Source: Pelomonas sp036404855 (lineage in GTDB: Bacteria > Pseudomonadota > Gammaproteobacteria > Burkholderiales > Burkholderiaceae_C). Taken from it: a stretch of DNA of 22,402 bases. Numbering within the stretch: position 1 is the first letter of the stretch; every line of letters begins with the position of its first letter. Of this stretch, positions 10,837-18,236 are shown piece after piece. The stretch spans positions 1 to 22,402 of the forward strand of contig NZ_DASWYS010000265.1 in the NCBI RefSeq assembly GCF_036404855.1, read 5' to 3'. The translations under genes were made by a program, and so were the position numbers. The notes beneath the pieces were generated by a model. The model was not told the DNA's origin. It searched no databases and worked only from the letters and a program-made list of their open reading frames with translations.

Positions 10837-10866
10837 CGCCCGAGTATCCAGGCCCCGTTGCACAAG

Positions 10867-11442
10867 TTACACAGGGTTGTCGATCACCTGCTCTTGCTCG
10901 AACAGCTGCAGTGCCGCGCGGCCGACCTGACGGGTATCCCACCAGGCATAGGCGCCGACGCCTGCCGCGCCCACCAGCGGCACCCAGCGCGACAGCGTCC
11001 GGCTCGCGGCCTTCTGACCGATGTGAAGGCCGATCGCCTCCGCCGCGCGCTGCAGCAGCACCTGGGCAGCCGGGCGCACGATGACACGCTCCCCCACGCG
11101 TACCCCCAGGTCGCGCAGCGCCTGCGCGGCGGTGTGGCGGAACAGGCACCACAGCATCTGCGCCGGGCCGAGTTCGGCGCTGCGGCCATAGAGAGCCGCG
11201 ATGTCGGCGACCAACTGGCGCTGGATGTGCCAGACGGCCAGCATCTCGGGCGCGATGGTGGCCCAGCCCAGCGGGCCTGGCGGTAGGGCCAGCGTACCGG
11301 CGGCCAGCGCTGCCTTGCTCGCCGCGCCGTCGATGACGCGCTCCGCAGCATCGCGCGGCCGGGGACTGGGCGTGCAGCCGGACTCGGGTGGCTGAACCAC
11401 CAGGGCCAGCACCTTTTCGCTCAGATTCGTCTCGGTTCCCAT
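10867..11442 (-). CDS. EcsC-family protein
   Basis: A 191-residue protein resembling the EcsC family (named after a Bacillus protein encoded with an ABC transporter; biochemical role unclear). The helical core is seen in GPLGWATIAPEMLAVWHIQR, then QLVADIAALYGR, ALRDLGVRVGERVIVRPA and RWVPLVGAAGVGAYAWWDT; the Gly/Ala-rich segments could associate with membranes. The ATG at 11442 is chosen because GGAG lies about 11 nt upstream, the sequence from MGTETNLSEK onward has normal composition, and the open frame beyond it is Arg/Pro-rich and looks non-coding. The exonuclease-like gene follows directly downstream, probably in one transcript. The family call rests on pattern recall without alignment. 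Confidence 0.75.
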   Translation of the reverse strand: MGTETNLSEKVLALVVQPPESGCTPSPRPRDAAERVIDGAASKAALAAGTLALPPGPLGWATIAPEMLAVWHIQRQLVADIAALYGRSAELGPAQMLWCLFRHTAAQALRDLGVRVGERVIVRPAAQVLLQRAAEAIGLHIGQKAASRTLSRWVPLVGAAGVGAYAWWDTRQVGRAALQLFEQEQVIDNPV

Positions 11443-11540
11443 GCCCACACTCCGTCGCTGGCCGCGGCGCAAATGCAGGAGGGGTCTTGCGCCATGCCGA
11501 CAGAATGGCACAGACTGACCCCGCCAACACGGCCTGGCAT

Positions 11541-11559
11541 CGGCAACGGTGTGTTGCCG
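11541..11559. promoter_or_regulatory. 19-bp inverted repeat, possible operator
   Basis: CGGCAAC and GTTGCCG form a perfect 7-bp inverted repeat around five central bases (GGTGT). The size and symmetry suit a dimeric regulator. No regulator gene is adjacent within the window. Confidence 0.35.
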
Positions 11560-11617
11560 CCGCGTCACGGGGAGCGACGCGGATGACAGTCCGACCGGGA
11601 GCGCGGGCGGCTCGCCG

Positions 11618-11640
11618 CGACGACCGAGGTACCGTCGTCG
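11618..11640. promoter_or_regulatory. 23-bp inverted repeat
   Basis: CGACGAC and GTCGTCG are perfect 7-bp arms around a nine-base centre that includes GGTACC. It may be an operator or an RNA hairpin; at this GC content some such repeats occur by chance. Confidence 0.25.
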
Positions 11641-11740
11641 TCCGGGCTCCGGTCACGCTGTCCACATGACCCGTCCGAGCCGACCGCGGCTCCGACAGGC
11701 CCGGAGGGCCCTGTTGCTGGGTCAGCAGACGCCGAGCGGG

Positions 11741-11780
11741 CCAACTTCCGCCTCCTTCCGCCACCTTCCGCAATCTTCCG
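11741..11780 (+). repeat. Four direct decamer repeats ending CTTCCG, exactly 10 bp apart
   Basis: CTTCCG recurs at 11745, 11755, 11765 and 11775, each exactly 10 bp after the last. The four bases between copies are pyrimidine/A-rich and begin with C in every unit, so the whole is a degenerate decamer array of four units. One helical turn between copies puts all motifs on the same DNA face. It ends 38 nt before the start codon of the DapA-family gene, a position that fits a regulator-binding array or a repeated element in the 5' leader. Confidence 0.55.
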
Positions 11781-11818
11781 ATTGAGCGAACATGGGGCCT
11801 TCAATGAGGAGCCCAGTG

Positions 11819-12733
11819 ATGCAGACCGTACCCTGGCGCGGCGTCTACCCCGCCGTCACGACCAAGTTCCATGCGGACGAGAGCCTCGACTTCGAGGGCA
11901 CCGCACGCCACATCGACTTCCAGATCCGCAACGGCATCCACGGCGTCGTCTGCTGCGGCTCACTGGGCGAGGCCAGCACGCTGGCGCTGGACGAGAAGCT
12001 CGCGGTCGCGCGCTGCGCGCTGGATGCCTCGGGAGGCCGCGTGCCCGTGCTAGCCACGGTGTCGGAGACGAGTACGCGCGAGGCGCTGCGCTTCATCGAG
12101 GGCGCCAATGCGCTGGGCGTCGCTGGCTACATGGTGATGCCGTCGGTCATCTACGTGGCCGATGCGCGCGAGGCCATGGCCAACGTGCGCGCCTTTGCAA
12201 AGGCCGCCCAGCGTCCGCTGATGGTTTACAACAACCCGGTGGCCTACCGCGTGGACCTGAAGCCTGAGCACTTCGCCGAACTGGCCGACTGCGAGCACGT
12301 CGCCGCCATCAAGGAGAGCAGCGGCGATGTCACCCGCATCACCGACCTGCGCAACCTGCTGGGCGATCGCTACCGGCTCTTCATGGGCGTGGACGACCTC
12401 GCCTTCGAGGGTCTGGCGCTGGGCTGCGACGGGCTGCTGGCGGGCGTGGGCTGCGCCTTCCCGCGCGAGACCGTCGCCCTCTTCGACCTCATGCAAGCCG
12501 GCCGCTGGGACGAGGCACGCACCATCTACCGCTGGATGACGCCGCTACTGCACCTGGACGTTTCGACCAAGCTGGTGCAGAACCTCAAGCTCATCGACGC
12601 ACTCGTGGGGGTAGGCAGCGAGCACATGCGTCGCCCTCGGCTGCCACTGATCGGCGCCGAGCGCGAGCGCGTCGAAGCGCTGGTGAAGACCGCGCTGGCC
12701 ACACGGCCCGAGCACTGCCGCTCCGTCGCATGA
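11819..12733 (+). CDS. DapA/NAL-family lyase, likely pyrroline-4-hydroxy-2-carboxylate deaminase
   Basis: A 304-residue class I aldolase-fold enzyme. Visible family features: WRGVYPAVTTKF at the N-terminus, CCGSLGEASTL in place of the usual GTTGE loop, the catalytic Tyr Y137 (MVYNNPVAY), the Schiff-base Lys K165 (AAIKESSGDVTRITDL), and GLLAGVGCAFP. Alone this would be a dihydrodipicolinate synthase-like protein of uncertain substrate. The 4-nt overlap with a hydroxyproline epimerase-type gene points to the hydroxyproline pathway enzyme (HypD) that deaminates pyrroline-4-hydroxy-2-carboxylate to alpha-ketoglutarate semialdehyde. The start at 11819 is fixed by GAGGAG at 11806-11811, seven nt upstream; an in-frame ATG at 11792 is not preceded by such a site. 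Other members of this family could have different sugar-acid substrates. Confidence 0.85.
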   Translation: MQTVPWRGVYPAVTTKFHADESLDFEGTARHIDFQIRNGIHGVVCCGSLGEASTLALDEKLAVARCALDASGGRVPVLATVSETSTREALRFIEGANALGVAGYMVMPSVIYVADAREAMANVRAFAKAAQRPLMVYNNPVAYRVDLKPEHFAELADCEHVAAIKESSGDVTRITDLRNLLGDRYRLFMGVDDLAFEGLALGCDGLLAGVGCAFPRETVALFDLMQAGRWDEARTIYRWMTPLLHLDVSTKLVQNLKLIDALVGVGSEHMRRPRLPLIGAERERVEALVKTALATRPEHCRSVA

Positions 12734-13671
12734 AGCGCATCCAGATCATCGACTCCCATACGGGCGGCGAGCCCACGCGCGTCGTCATCGGCGGCTTCCC
12801 CGATCTCGGTCACGGCACGATGGCCGAGCGTCGCGGGCGGCTCGCCCGCGACCACGACGCCTACCGCCGCGCGACGCTGCTGGAGCCGCGCGGCAGCGAA
12901 GTTCTCGTTGGTGCCCTCCTCTGCGAGCCGCAGGACCCGGCGCACACCGCCGGCGTCATCTTCTTCAACAACACCGGCTACCTGGGCATGTGCGGCCACG
13001 GCACGATCGGGCTGATCGAAACACTGTCACACCTGGGCCGCATTGCCGCGGGCGAGCATGTCATCGAGACGCCGGTGGGCCAGGTGTGCGCCACGCTGCA
13101 TGCGGACGGTCGGGTCAGCGTGCGCAACGTGCCGGCCTACCGCCTGGCTGCCGGCGTCGACGTGGCCCTGCCGACCGGCCAGACCGTGAGCGGCGACATC
13201 GCCTGGGGCGGCAACTGGTTCTTTCTCTGCGCCGACCATGGCCAGGCCATCTCGCCCGCCCATGTCGCCGGGCTGACCGACTATGCCGCGATGCTGGGCC
13301 AGGCGCTGCACGCACAGGGCCATCGCGGCGCGGACGGCGCCCTCATCGACCACATCGAGCTGTTTGCCGACGCTGATCCGGCGCTGGCCGACTCGCGCAG
13401 CTTCGTGCTCTGTCCGGGCGGCCAGTACGACCGCTCGCCGTGCGGCACCGGCACCAGCGCCAAGCTGGCCTGCCTGGCCGCAGCAGGCAAGCTCGCGGCC
13501 GGCGAGGTCTGGCGCCAGGCCAGCGTCATCGGCAGCGTCTTTGAGGGCTGGTACGAGACAGAGGGAGCGAGTATTGTGCCGACCATCCGCAGCCGCGCCT
13601 TCATCAGCGCCGAGGCAACGCTGGTGATCGCGCCAGATGACCCGTTTGGCTGGGGCCTGCCTGGCAGCTGA
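12730..13671 (+). CDS. Proline racemase-family 4-hydroxyproline epimerase
   Basis: A 313-residue enzyme expected to interconvert trans-4-hydroxy-L-proline and cis-4-hydroxy-D-proline without cofactor, using two cysteines as acid and base. Both are seen: C88 in GYLGMCGHGTIG and C238 in DRSPCGTGTSAKL. A Thr at the first site would have meant a dehydratase. The N-terminus IDSHTGGEPTRVV and GRLARDHD are characteristic of the 4-hydroxyproline group, and WGGNWFF lies mid-protein. The ATG overlaps the stop of the preceding lyase gene (ATGA, 12730-12733), indicating translational coupling. The oxidase and semialdehyde dehydrogenase that would complete the route to alpha-ketoglutarate are not in the window. 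3-hydroxyproline or proline as substrate cannot be excluded from sequence. Confidence 0.9.
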   Translation: MKRIQIIDSHTGGEPTRVVIGGFPDLGHGTMAERRGRLARDHDAYRRATLLEPRGSEVLVGALLCEPQDPAHTAGVIFFNNTGYLGMCGHGTIGLIETLSHLGRIAAGEHVIETPVGQVCATLHADGRVSVRNVPAYRLAAGVDVALPTGQTVSGDIAWGGNWFFLCADHGQAISPAHVAGLTDYAAMLGQALHAQGHRGADGALIDHIELFADADPALADSRSFVLCPGGQYDRSPCGTGTSAKLACLAAAGKLAAGEVWRQASVIGSVFEGWYETEGASIVPTIRSRAFISAEATLVIAPDDPFGWGLPGS

Positions 13672-13763
13672 TGCACTGCCGCTATCGGGGACATTGACAA
13701 CTTGCGACGACAGGGACGGGCAGGCACAGGCAAACTTGACCGCAACTTCGAGAGCCGCCGCGC

Positions 13764-14924
13764 ATGTTGTCCCTGCCCGCCCTCAAACTCGAACCGCCGG
13801 CCGTGCTGAGCCAGATGCTGGCACGCGCCGACGTGAAGTTCAACGGCGGGCGGCCCTGGGACATGCGCGTGCACCACGCGCGCCTTTATCGGCGGCTGCT
13901 CACGCAATGGTCGCTAGGGGCCGGAGAGGCCTACGTCGACGGCGACTGGGATTGCGAGCGCCTGGACATGCTGTTCGAGCGCCTGTTGCGCACGGACCTT
14001 GACCGGACGGCGCCGCCCGCGGCCCGACTCGGGCTGCTGCTCGAAAGCCTGCGCCAGCGCATGTTCAACCTGCAGAGCGTGGCCCGCGCCCATCAGGTGG
14101 GCGAGCGCCACTATGACGTCGGCAATGATGTCTTCGAGGCCATGCTGGACTCGCGCATGATCTATTCATGCGGCTATTGGGAGCATGCGCAAGACCTGGA
14201 TCAGGCCCAGGAGCACAAGCTCGCGATGATCTGCCGCAAGCTGGAACTTCGGCCTGGCGAGACGCTGCTGGACATCGGCTGCGGCTGGGGCGGCCTGGCG
14301 CGTTACGCGGCCGAGCAGCACGGTGTGACGGTCACCGGCGTGACGATCAGCAAGGAGCAGCTGGCGCTGGCGGAGCAGCGTTGCGCCGGCCTGCCCGTCA
14401 CGCTGCTGCTGCAGGACTACCGTTCGCTGCGGGGCCGCTTCGACAAGATCGTGTCGGTGGGCATGTTCGAGCACGTGGGGTTGAAGAACTACGCCACCTA
14501 CTTCGACACCGCGCGCCGCCTGCTGGCGCCCGAAGGCCTGTTCCTGCTGCACTCCATTGGCGTGGACCGCCGCGCGCCGCATACCGATCCCTGGATCGAA
14601 CGCTACATCTTTCCCAACGGCAAGCTGCCCTCCCCCACCGAGCTCAGCGGTGCGCTGGAGGGCCGCTTCATCATCGAGGACTGGCACAACTTCGGCCCCG
14701 ACTACGACCGCACGCTGATGTGCTGGGCCGATCGATTCGAGGCCGCCTGGCCGCAGCTCGCGGCCCACTATGACGAAGCCTTCCGCCGCATGTTCCGCTA
14801 CTACCTGCTGAGCTGCGCGGGCTTCTTCCGCTCGCGTCAGGGCCAGCTGTGGCAACTGGTGCTGAGCCGGCCCGACCGCAGCACGGTCTACCGCTCAGTG
14901 CGGCCCGGCCACTTCACAGCTTGA
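13764..14924 (+). CDS. cfa: Cyclopropane-fatty-acyl-phospholipid synthase
   Basis: A 386-residue S-adenosylmethionine-dependent enzyme that methylenates unsaturated acyl chains of membrane phospholipids. Family motifs in order: the N-terminal lipid-binding region with WSLGAGEAYVDGDWDCE; HYDVGNDVFEAMLDSRMIYS and CGYWEHAQDLDQAQ; SAM-binding LLDIGCGWGGLARYAAE near 169; TGVTISKEQLALAEQR; DKIVSVGMFEHVGLKNYATY; and IFPNGKLPSPTEL. It ends LLSCAGFFRSRQGQLWQLVL, the usual C-terminal helix. Length is normal for the family. The start has only a weak GAGAG upstream. It lies 92 nt after the epimerase gene and may have its own promoter; a TTGACA at 13694-13699 lacks a clear -10. Its last 11 nt overlap the convergent chemotaxis-receptor gene. 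Confidence 0.93.
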   Translation: MLSLPALKLEPPAVLSQMLARADVKFNGGRPWDMRVHHARLYRRLLTQWSLGAGEAYVDGDWDCERLDMLFERLLRTDLDRTAPPAARLGLLLESLRQRMFNLQSVARAHQVGERHYDVGNDVFEAMLDSRMIYSCGYWEHAQDLDQAQEHKLAMICRKLELRPGETLLDIGCGWGGLARYAAEQHGVTVTGVTISKEQLALAEQRCAGLPVTLLLQDYRSLRGRFDKIVSVGMFEHVGLKNYATYFDTARRLLAPEGLFLLHSIGVDRRAPHTDPWIERYIFPNGKLPSPTELSGALEGRFIIEDWHNFGPDYDRTLMCWADRFEAAWPQLAAHYDEAFRRMFRYYLLSCAGFFRSRQGQLWQLVLSRPDRSTVYRSVRPGHFTA

Positions 14925-16461
14925 AGGTCGCGACCAGCTCATTGAGCCGCTGAGCCTGCTGCTTGAGGCTGTCGGCCGCGGACGCGGCCTCCTCCACCAG
15001 CGCGGCGTTCTGCTGTGTGACCTGGTCAAGTTGCATGACGGCGTCACCCACCTGGTCAATGCCTGCGCTCTGCTCAAGGCTGGCGGCGCTGATCTCGCCG
15101 ATCAGCGTATGCACCTGGTGCACCTGCTGCACCACGTCGTTCATGGTGCGACCGGCATTGGCCACCAATGCCCCCCCGGATTCCACCGTCTCGACGCTGG
15201 CATTGATCAGCGTCTTGATCTCCTTGGCCGCCTCGGCGCTGCGCTGCGCCAGCAGCCGCACTTCGCCGGCCACGACGGCGAAGCCGCGGCCCTGCTCGCC
15301 GGCCCGCGCCGCCTCGACAGCCGCGTTCAGCGCCAGGATGTTGGTCTGAAAGGCAATGCCGTCGATGACGCCGATGATGTCGGCGATGCGACGGCTCGCC
15401 TCGCTGATGCGGTCCATGGTCTGCACCACTCGGCCCACCACCTCGCCGCCTCGCGCGGCCACGTCCATCGCGCCCGCGGCCATTTCCGTCGCGGCACGCG
15501 CGGTCTCTGCGTTCTGCTTCACGGTCGCGGTCAACTGCTCCATCGTCGCCGCCGTCTCCTCCAGGTTGCTGGCCTGCTCCTCGGTACGCTGGCTCAGGTC
15601 CGCATTGCCTGTGGCGAGCTCGCCGGTGCCGGTGGCGATGGACTCCGAGCTGTCACGCACCTGCCTGACGATGTCCACGAGCTGCGCATTCATGCGCGCC
15701 AGTGCGCTCATCAGCTGGCCAGTCTCGTCGCGTGTGGTCGCACTGATGCGCGATCCCAGGTCGCCCTGGGCAACGGCCTCGGCCACCTGCACCGACGCCT
15801 GCAACGGGCGCGTGATCGAGCGGGCCACCCACCAGGCGAAGGTGGCTGCCGCCATGACCGCCAGCACGGTCAGCACGAGCACCTCCATGCGACTGGCCGA
15901 GACCAGCTCGTCCGCCTCGCGGGCCGCCAGCTTCATCAACTCTCCCTGATGGCCGGCCAGTTGGTCGAGCATCTTCAGGTAGTCCAACTGGGCCAACCGC
16001 ATGCGTTCCGTCAAATGGCTGCGGGCCTCGTCCGGCCGCTCGTCACGCACCAGCTTGAGCAGTTGTTCCAGTTCGGTCGCGAACAGATCTCGCGTCCGGA
16101 CCACCTCCCCGAGCTTCTGATAGCCAGCACCTGACTTTTCGATCATGTCGTCGAGCTGCTTGAGGATCGGTCCGGTCTTCGCCCGCGACGCCTCCATCTG
16201 CTGCAGTTCGCGCGCGCGGTCCTGGGGGTGGTCGAAGATCAGCAGGTTGCGTGCGATGCGGGCCTGCAGGTTGACTTCGTCCTTGACGTAGCCGACCAGT
16301 TGAACCTTGACGAACCGGTCGGCCGTGATCAGCCTGAGGGACTCGTTGATCGTCGACAGCGAGGTCGCCGAAAGCATGCTGACCACGCACAGCAGCGCGA
16401 CACAGATGCCGAAGGCCAGCGCGAGACGCCTGGCAATGCGAAGGTTGGATAGAAAGAACAT
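14914..16461 (-). CDS. Methyl-accepting chemotaxis protein
   Basis: A 515-residue transmembrane chemoreceptor. TM1 is about residues 12-33; the periplasmic part (34-190) is helical and matches a four-helix-bundle ligand domain; TM2 is about 192-213 (VLVLTVLAVMAAATFAWWVA). HAMP follows (about 214-267, with RPLQASVQVAEAVAQGDL), then the cytoplasmic signalling helices with AFQTNILALNAAVEAARAGE and QGRGFAVVAGEVRLLA forming the CheA/CheW-binding tip near 371-406. EEQASNLEETAATMEQL and LEQSAGIDQVGDAVMQLD are likely methylation-helix regions. The protein ends VATFKL with no NWETF-type pentapeptide for CheR/CheB tethering. GAGG precedes the ATG at 16461. The ligand cannot be read from sequence, and no other chemotaxis genes lie nearby. 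Confidence 0.95.
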   Translation of the reverse strand: MFFLSNLRIARRLALAFGICVALLCVVSMLSATSLSTINESLRLITADRFVKVQLVGYVKDEVNLQARIARNLLIFDHPQDRARELQQMEASRAKTGPILKQLDDMIEKSGAGYQKLGEVVRTRDLFATELEQLLKLVRDERPDEARSHLTERMRLAQLDYLKMLDQLAGHQGELMKLAAREADELVSASRMEVLVLTVLAVMAAATFAWWVARSITRPLQASVQVAEAVAQGDLGSRISATTRDETGQLMSALARMNAQLVDIVRQVRDSSESIATGTGELATGNADLSQRTEEQASNLEETAATMEQLTATVKQNAETARAATEMAAGAMDVAARGGEVVGRVVQTMDRISEASRRIADIIGVIDGIAFQTNILALNAAVEAARAGEQGRGFAVVAGEVRLLAQRSAEAAKEIKTLINASVETVESGGALVANAGRTMNDVVQQVHQVHTLIGEISAASLEQSAGIDQVGDAVMQLDQVTQQNAALVEEAASAADSLKQQAQRLNELVATFKL

Positions 16462-16540
16462 CTGAACCTCATCTCAGTAAGCCCTTGTGGGGCGATGGGA
16501 AGGGGCGCCTGGGACCCGGCTGCAGGCCGAGCAAGACGCG

Positions 16541-16558
16541 GGCCAGCTGGCGCTGGCC
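16541..16558. repeat. Perfect inverted repeat
   Basis: GGCCAGC (16541-16547) and GCTGGCC (16552-16558) flank TGGC. It could be an operator or an RNA hairpin. There is no T-tract, so it is not an obvious terminator. Confidence 0.3.
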
Positions 16559-16607
16559 TTGAGCGAGGCGCGACTTTGCCCGCCAGAAACACCAAGCCCG
16601 ACACCAG

Positions 16608-16633
16608 ATGTGCCGCAGCGTGCGCATTTTTTT
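16608..16633 (+). terminator. Weak hairpin followed by seven T residues ahead of the POT carrier gene
   Basis: ATGTGC (16608-16613) can pair with GCGCAT (16622-16627) with one G-T wobble across an eight-base loop, and the second arm runs into T7 (16627-16633). T-runs are rare in this window. The stem is weak, so an attenuator or terminator role is only possible. Confidence 0.25.
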
Positions 16634-16772
16634 ACGGCACTCGCCATCGATTTTCCGCGCCGGCCACCGCCCGGGCGCACGACAGGCACTGCCCTCGACC
16701 AGGGCGGTAGCTCACATGGGCGCCATGCGCAGGCCGAGGGGCGGCACACGGAGACCGGACAATCTGCGCCCC

Positions 16773-18236
16773 ATGAACCGACTCCGACAACTCCAGGCAC
16801 GCATTCCCGAGGGATCCGCCGTGCTGTTCATGATCCAGGTCTTCGCGACGCTGGGTTTCGCGGTGCTGCAGTCCACGCTGGTGCTCTACGCCACCCGCCG
16901 CATGGGCTTCGGCAGCGAGAGCGCGGCGCTGATGATGGGCTTGTTCGGCGCCTTCAACTACGGGCTGCACCTGTTCGGCGGCTATCTGGGCGGGCGCTAC
17001 CTGAGCAATCGCAACCTCTTCGTCGGCGGCATGGGGCTGCAAGTGCTGGGTTGCGGCGCCATCGCGGGCGGCAGCCTGGCCGGCCTGTACTGGGGCTTGG
17101 CGCTGTTCTTGACCGGCAGCGGCCTGAACGTGACCTGCCTGAACATGATGCTGACGCAGCGTTTCACGCCGGAGGATGACCGCCGCGAGGCCGCTTTCCT
17201 GTGGAATTACGCGGGCATGAACGTGGGCTTCTTCATCGGTTTCACGGTGGCGGGCCACTACCAGCTGGACGAGCTGTACAGCACCATCTTCTGGTTCGCG
17301 ACGCTGGGCAATGCGATGGCCATCGTGCTGGCACTCGTGTTCTGGCGCACGCTGGCGGATCGTGACACCCCGCTGTCACAGCGCAGCGGCGCAGGGTTCT
17401 GGGGGCGCTTCGCCATCGGTATCGCCGTGCTCGTCGGGCTGGTGCCGCTGCTGGCCTGGCTGCTGCAGCACCCCGGCGACACGGCCATCGGCATGAAGGG
17501 ACTGTGCGCGGCAGTGGGTGTCGCGCTGCTGGTCATGACCCTGCGCCATCCCGTGCCCGCGGAGAAGCGCCGCATGCAGGCCTATCTCGTGCTCACCCTG
17601 GGATCGCTGGTGTTCTGGTCGCTTTACCAGATGGCGCCCAGCGGGTTGCAGATGTACGCGGTAGGCAACGTCTGGATGAACGTCGGCGGCGTGCCGGTCG
17701 CGCCGCAGTGGGTGCAGAACATCAACACGGTCGTCATCGTCATCGGCGGCCCTTGGCTGGCGGCCGTGTTCGCCCGCTGGCGCACCAAGGGGTGGCCTGT
17801 GGACATCCCGATGCAGTTCTCGGCGTCCCTCGTGCTGATGGGCCTGGGCTTTCTTGCGCTCCCACTGGGCATCCACCTCGCCGACCCGGCCTCCGGGCGC
17901 GCAGACTTCTTCTGGCTGTTCCTCAGCTACGTGCTGCAGAGCGTGGGCGAGCTGCTGATCTCGCCGGTGGGCTACGCCATGATCGGACGGCTGGCCCCTC
18001 GGCAGTACCAGGGCGTCATGATGGGCAGTTGGATGCTGGTGACCGGCCTGGCCTCGCTGTTCGCAGGCGACTTCTCTGGCGTCGTGGCTCAGCCGGTGGA
18101 CGGGTCGCCGCTGACCACCAACGCCGCCTATGCAACGCTGTTCACGCAGTTGGCCGTGGGCAGCCTCGTCACCGGCGCGGTGATGTTCGGGTTGAGGCCG
18201 TGGCTGAGGCGGTTGATCGACGGATCAGCGCCTTGA
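16773..18236 (+). CDS. POT/PTR2-family proton-coupled peptide transporter, atypical
   Basis: A 487-residue polytopic inner-membrane protein of the major facilitator fold. POT-family marks: WNYAGMNVGFFIGFTVAGHY (PTR2-type FFxxxN-like region), ALFLTGSGLNVTCLNMML, and GELLISPVGYAMIGRLAPRQ with the conserved TM10 Glu (E393), followed by MMGSWMLVTGLASLFAGDF. This suits di-/tripeptide or drug-like peptide uptake. The first helix (about 17-40) lacks the ExxER proton-coupling motif normally found there: the stretch reads VLFMIQVFATLGFAVLQSTL. The ATG at 16773 is preferred because a soluble Arg-rich extension would otherwise precede the first helix; the ribosome-binding site is weak. The last 12 nt overlap the convergent small gene. 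A non-peptide substrate remains possible. Confidence 0.85.
   Translation: MNRLRQLQARIPEGSAVLFMIQVFATLGFAVLQSTLVLYATRRMGFGSESAALMMGLFGAFNYGLHLFGGYLGGRYLSNRNLFVGGMGLQVLGCGAIAGGSLAGLYWGLALFLTGSGLNVTCLNMMLTQRFTPEDDRREAAFLWNYAGMNVGFFIGFTVAGHYQLDELYSTIFWFATLGNAMAIVLALVFWRTLADRDTPLSQRSGAGFWGRFAIGIAVLVGLVPLLAWLLQHPGDTAIGMKGLCAAVGVALLVMTLRHPVPAEKRRMQAYLVLTLGSLVFWSLYQMAPSGLQMYAVGNVWMNVGGVPVAPQWVQNINTVVIVIGGPWLAAVFARWRTKGWPVDIPMQFSASLVLMGLGFLALPLGIHLADPASGRADFFWLFLSYVLQSVGELLISPVGYAMIGRLAPRQYQGVMMGSWMLVTGLASLFAGDFSGVVAQPVDGSPLTTNAAYATLFTQLAVGSLVTGAVMFGLRPWLRRLIDGSAP

Larger units (their letters stand above)
11443..11818. other. 376-nt gene-free divergent region with several repeat structures
   Basis: This lies between the EcsC gene (leftward) and the hydroxyproline-type genes (rightward). 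Open frames inside it are Arg/Ser-rich, lack ribosome-binding sites and look non-coding. It holds two inverted repeats and a phased decamer array, listed separately. I could not pick a convincing -35/-10 pair. Confidence 0.6.
16462..16772. other. 311-nt gene-free divergent region
   Basis: This separates the chemoreceptor (leftward) from the POT carrier (rightward). An open frame continues upstream of the carrier to 16608, but it is Arg/Pro-rich and looks non-coding. I searched the receptor side for a FliA (sigma-28) GCCGATAA-type -10 and saw none. Two hairpins are listed separately. Confidence 0.55.

Noticed and set aside
11741..11780. The phased CTTCCG array as a CRISPR-like or mobile-element repeat
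   Set aside because: The units are only 10 bp without separate spacers, and no cas or transposase gene is nearby. A regulatory or slippage array fits better.
13694..13741. TTGACA (13694) and TTGACC (13736) upstream of cfa as a promoter
   Set aside because: No acceptable -10 element at 16-18 nt from either hexamer.
16608..16772. Upstream extension of the POT carrier (55 residues)
   Set aside because: Arg/Pro/Gly-rich with no ribosome-binding site, and placed before a normal first membrane helix. The ATG at 16773 gives the expected carrier start.
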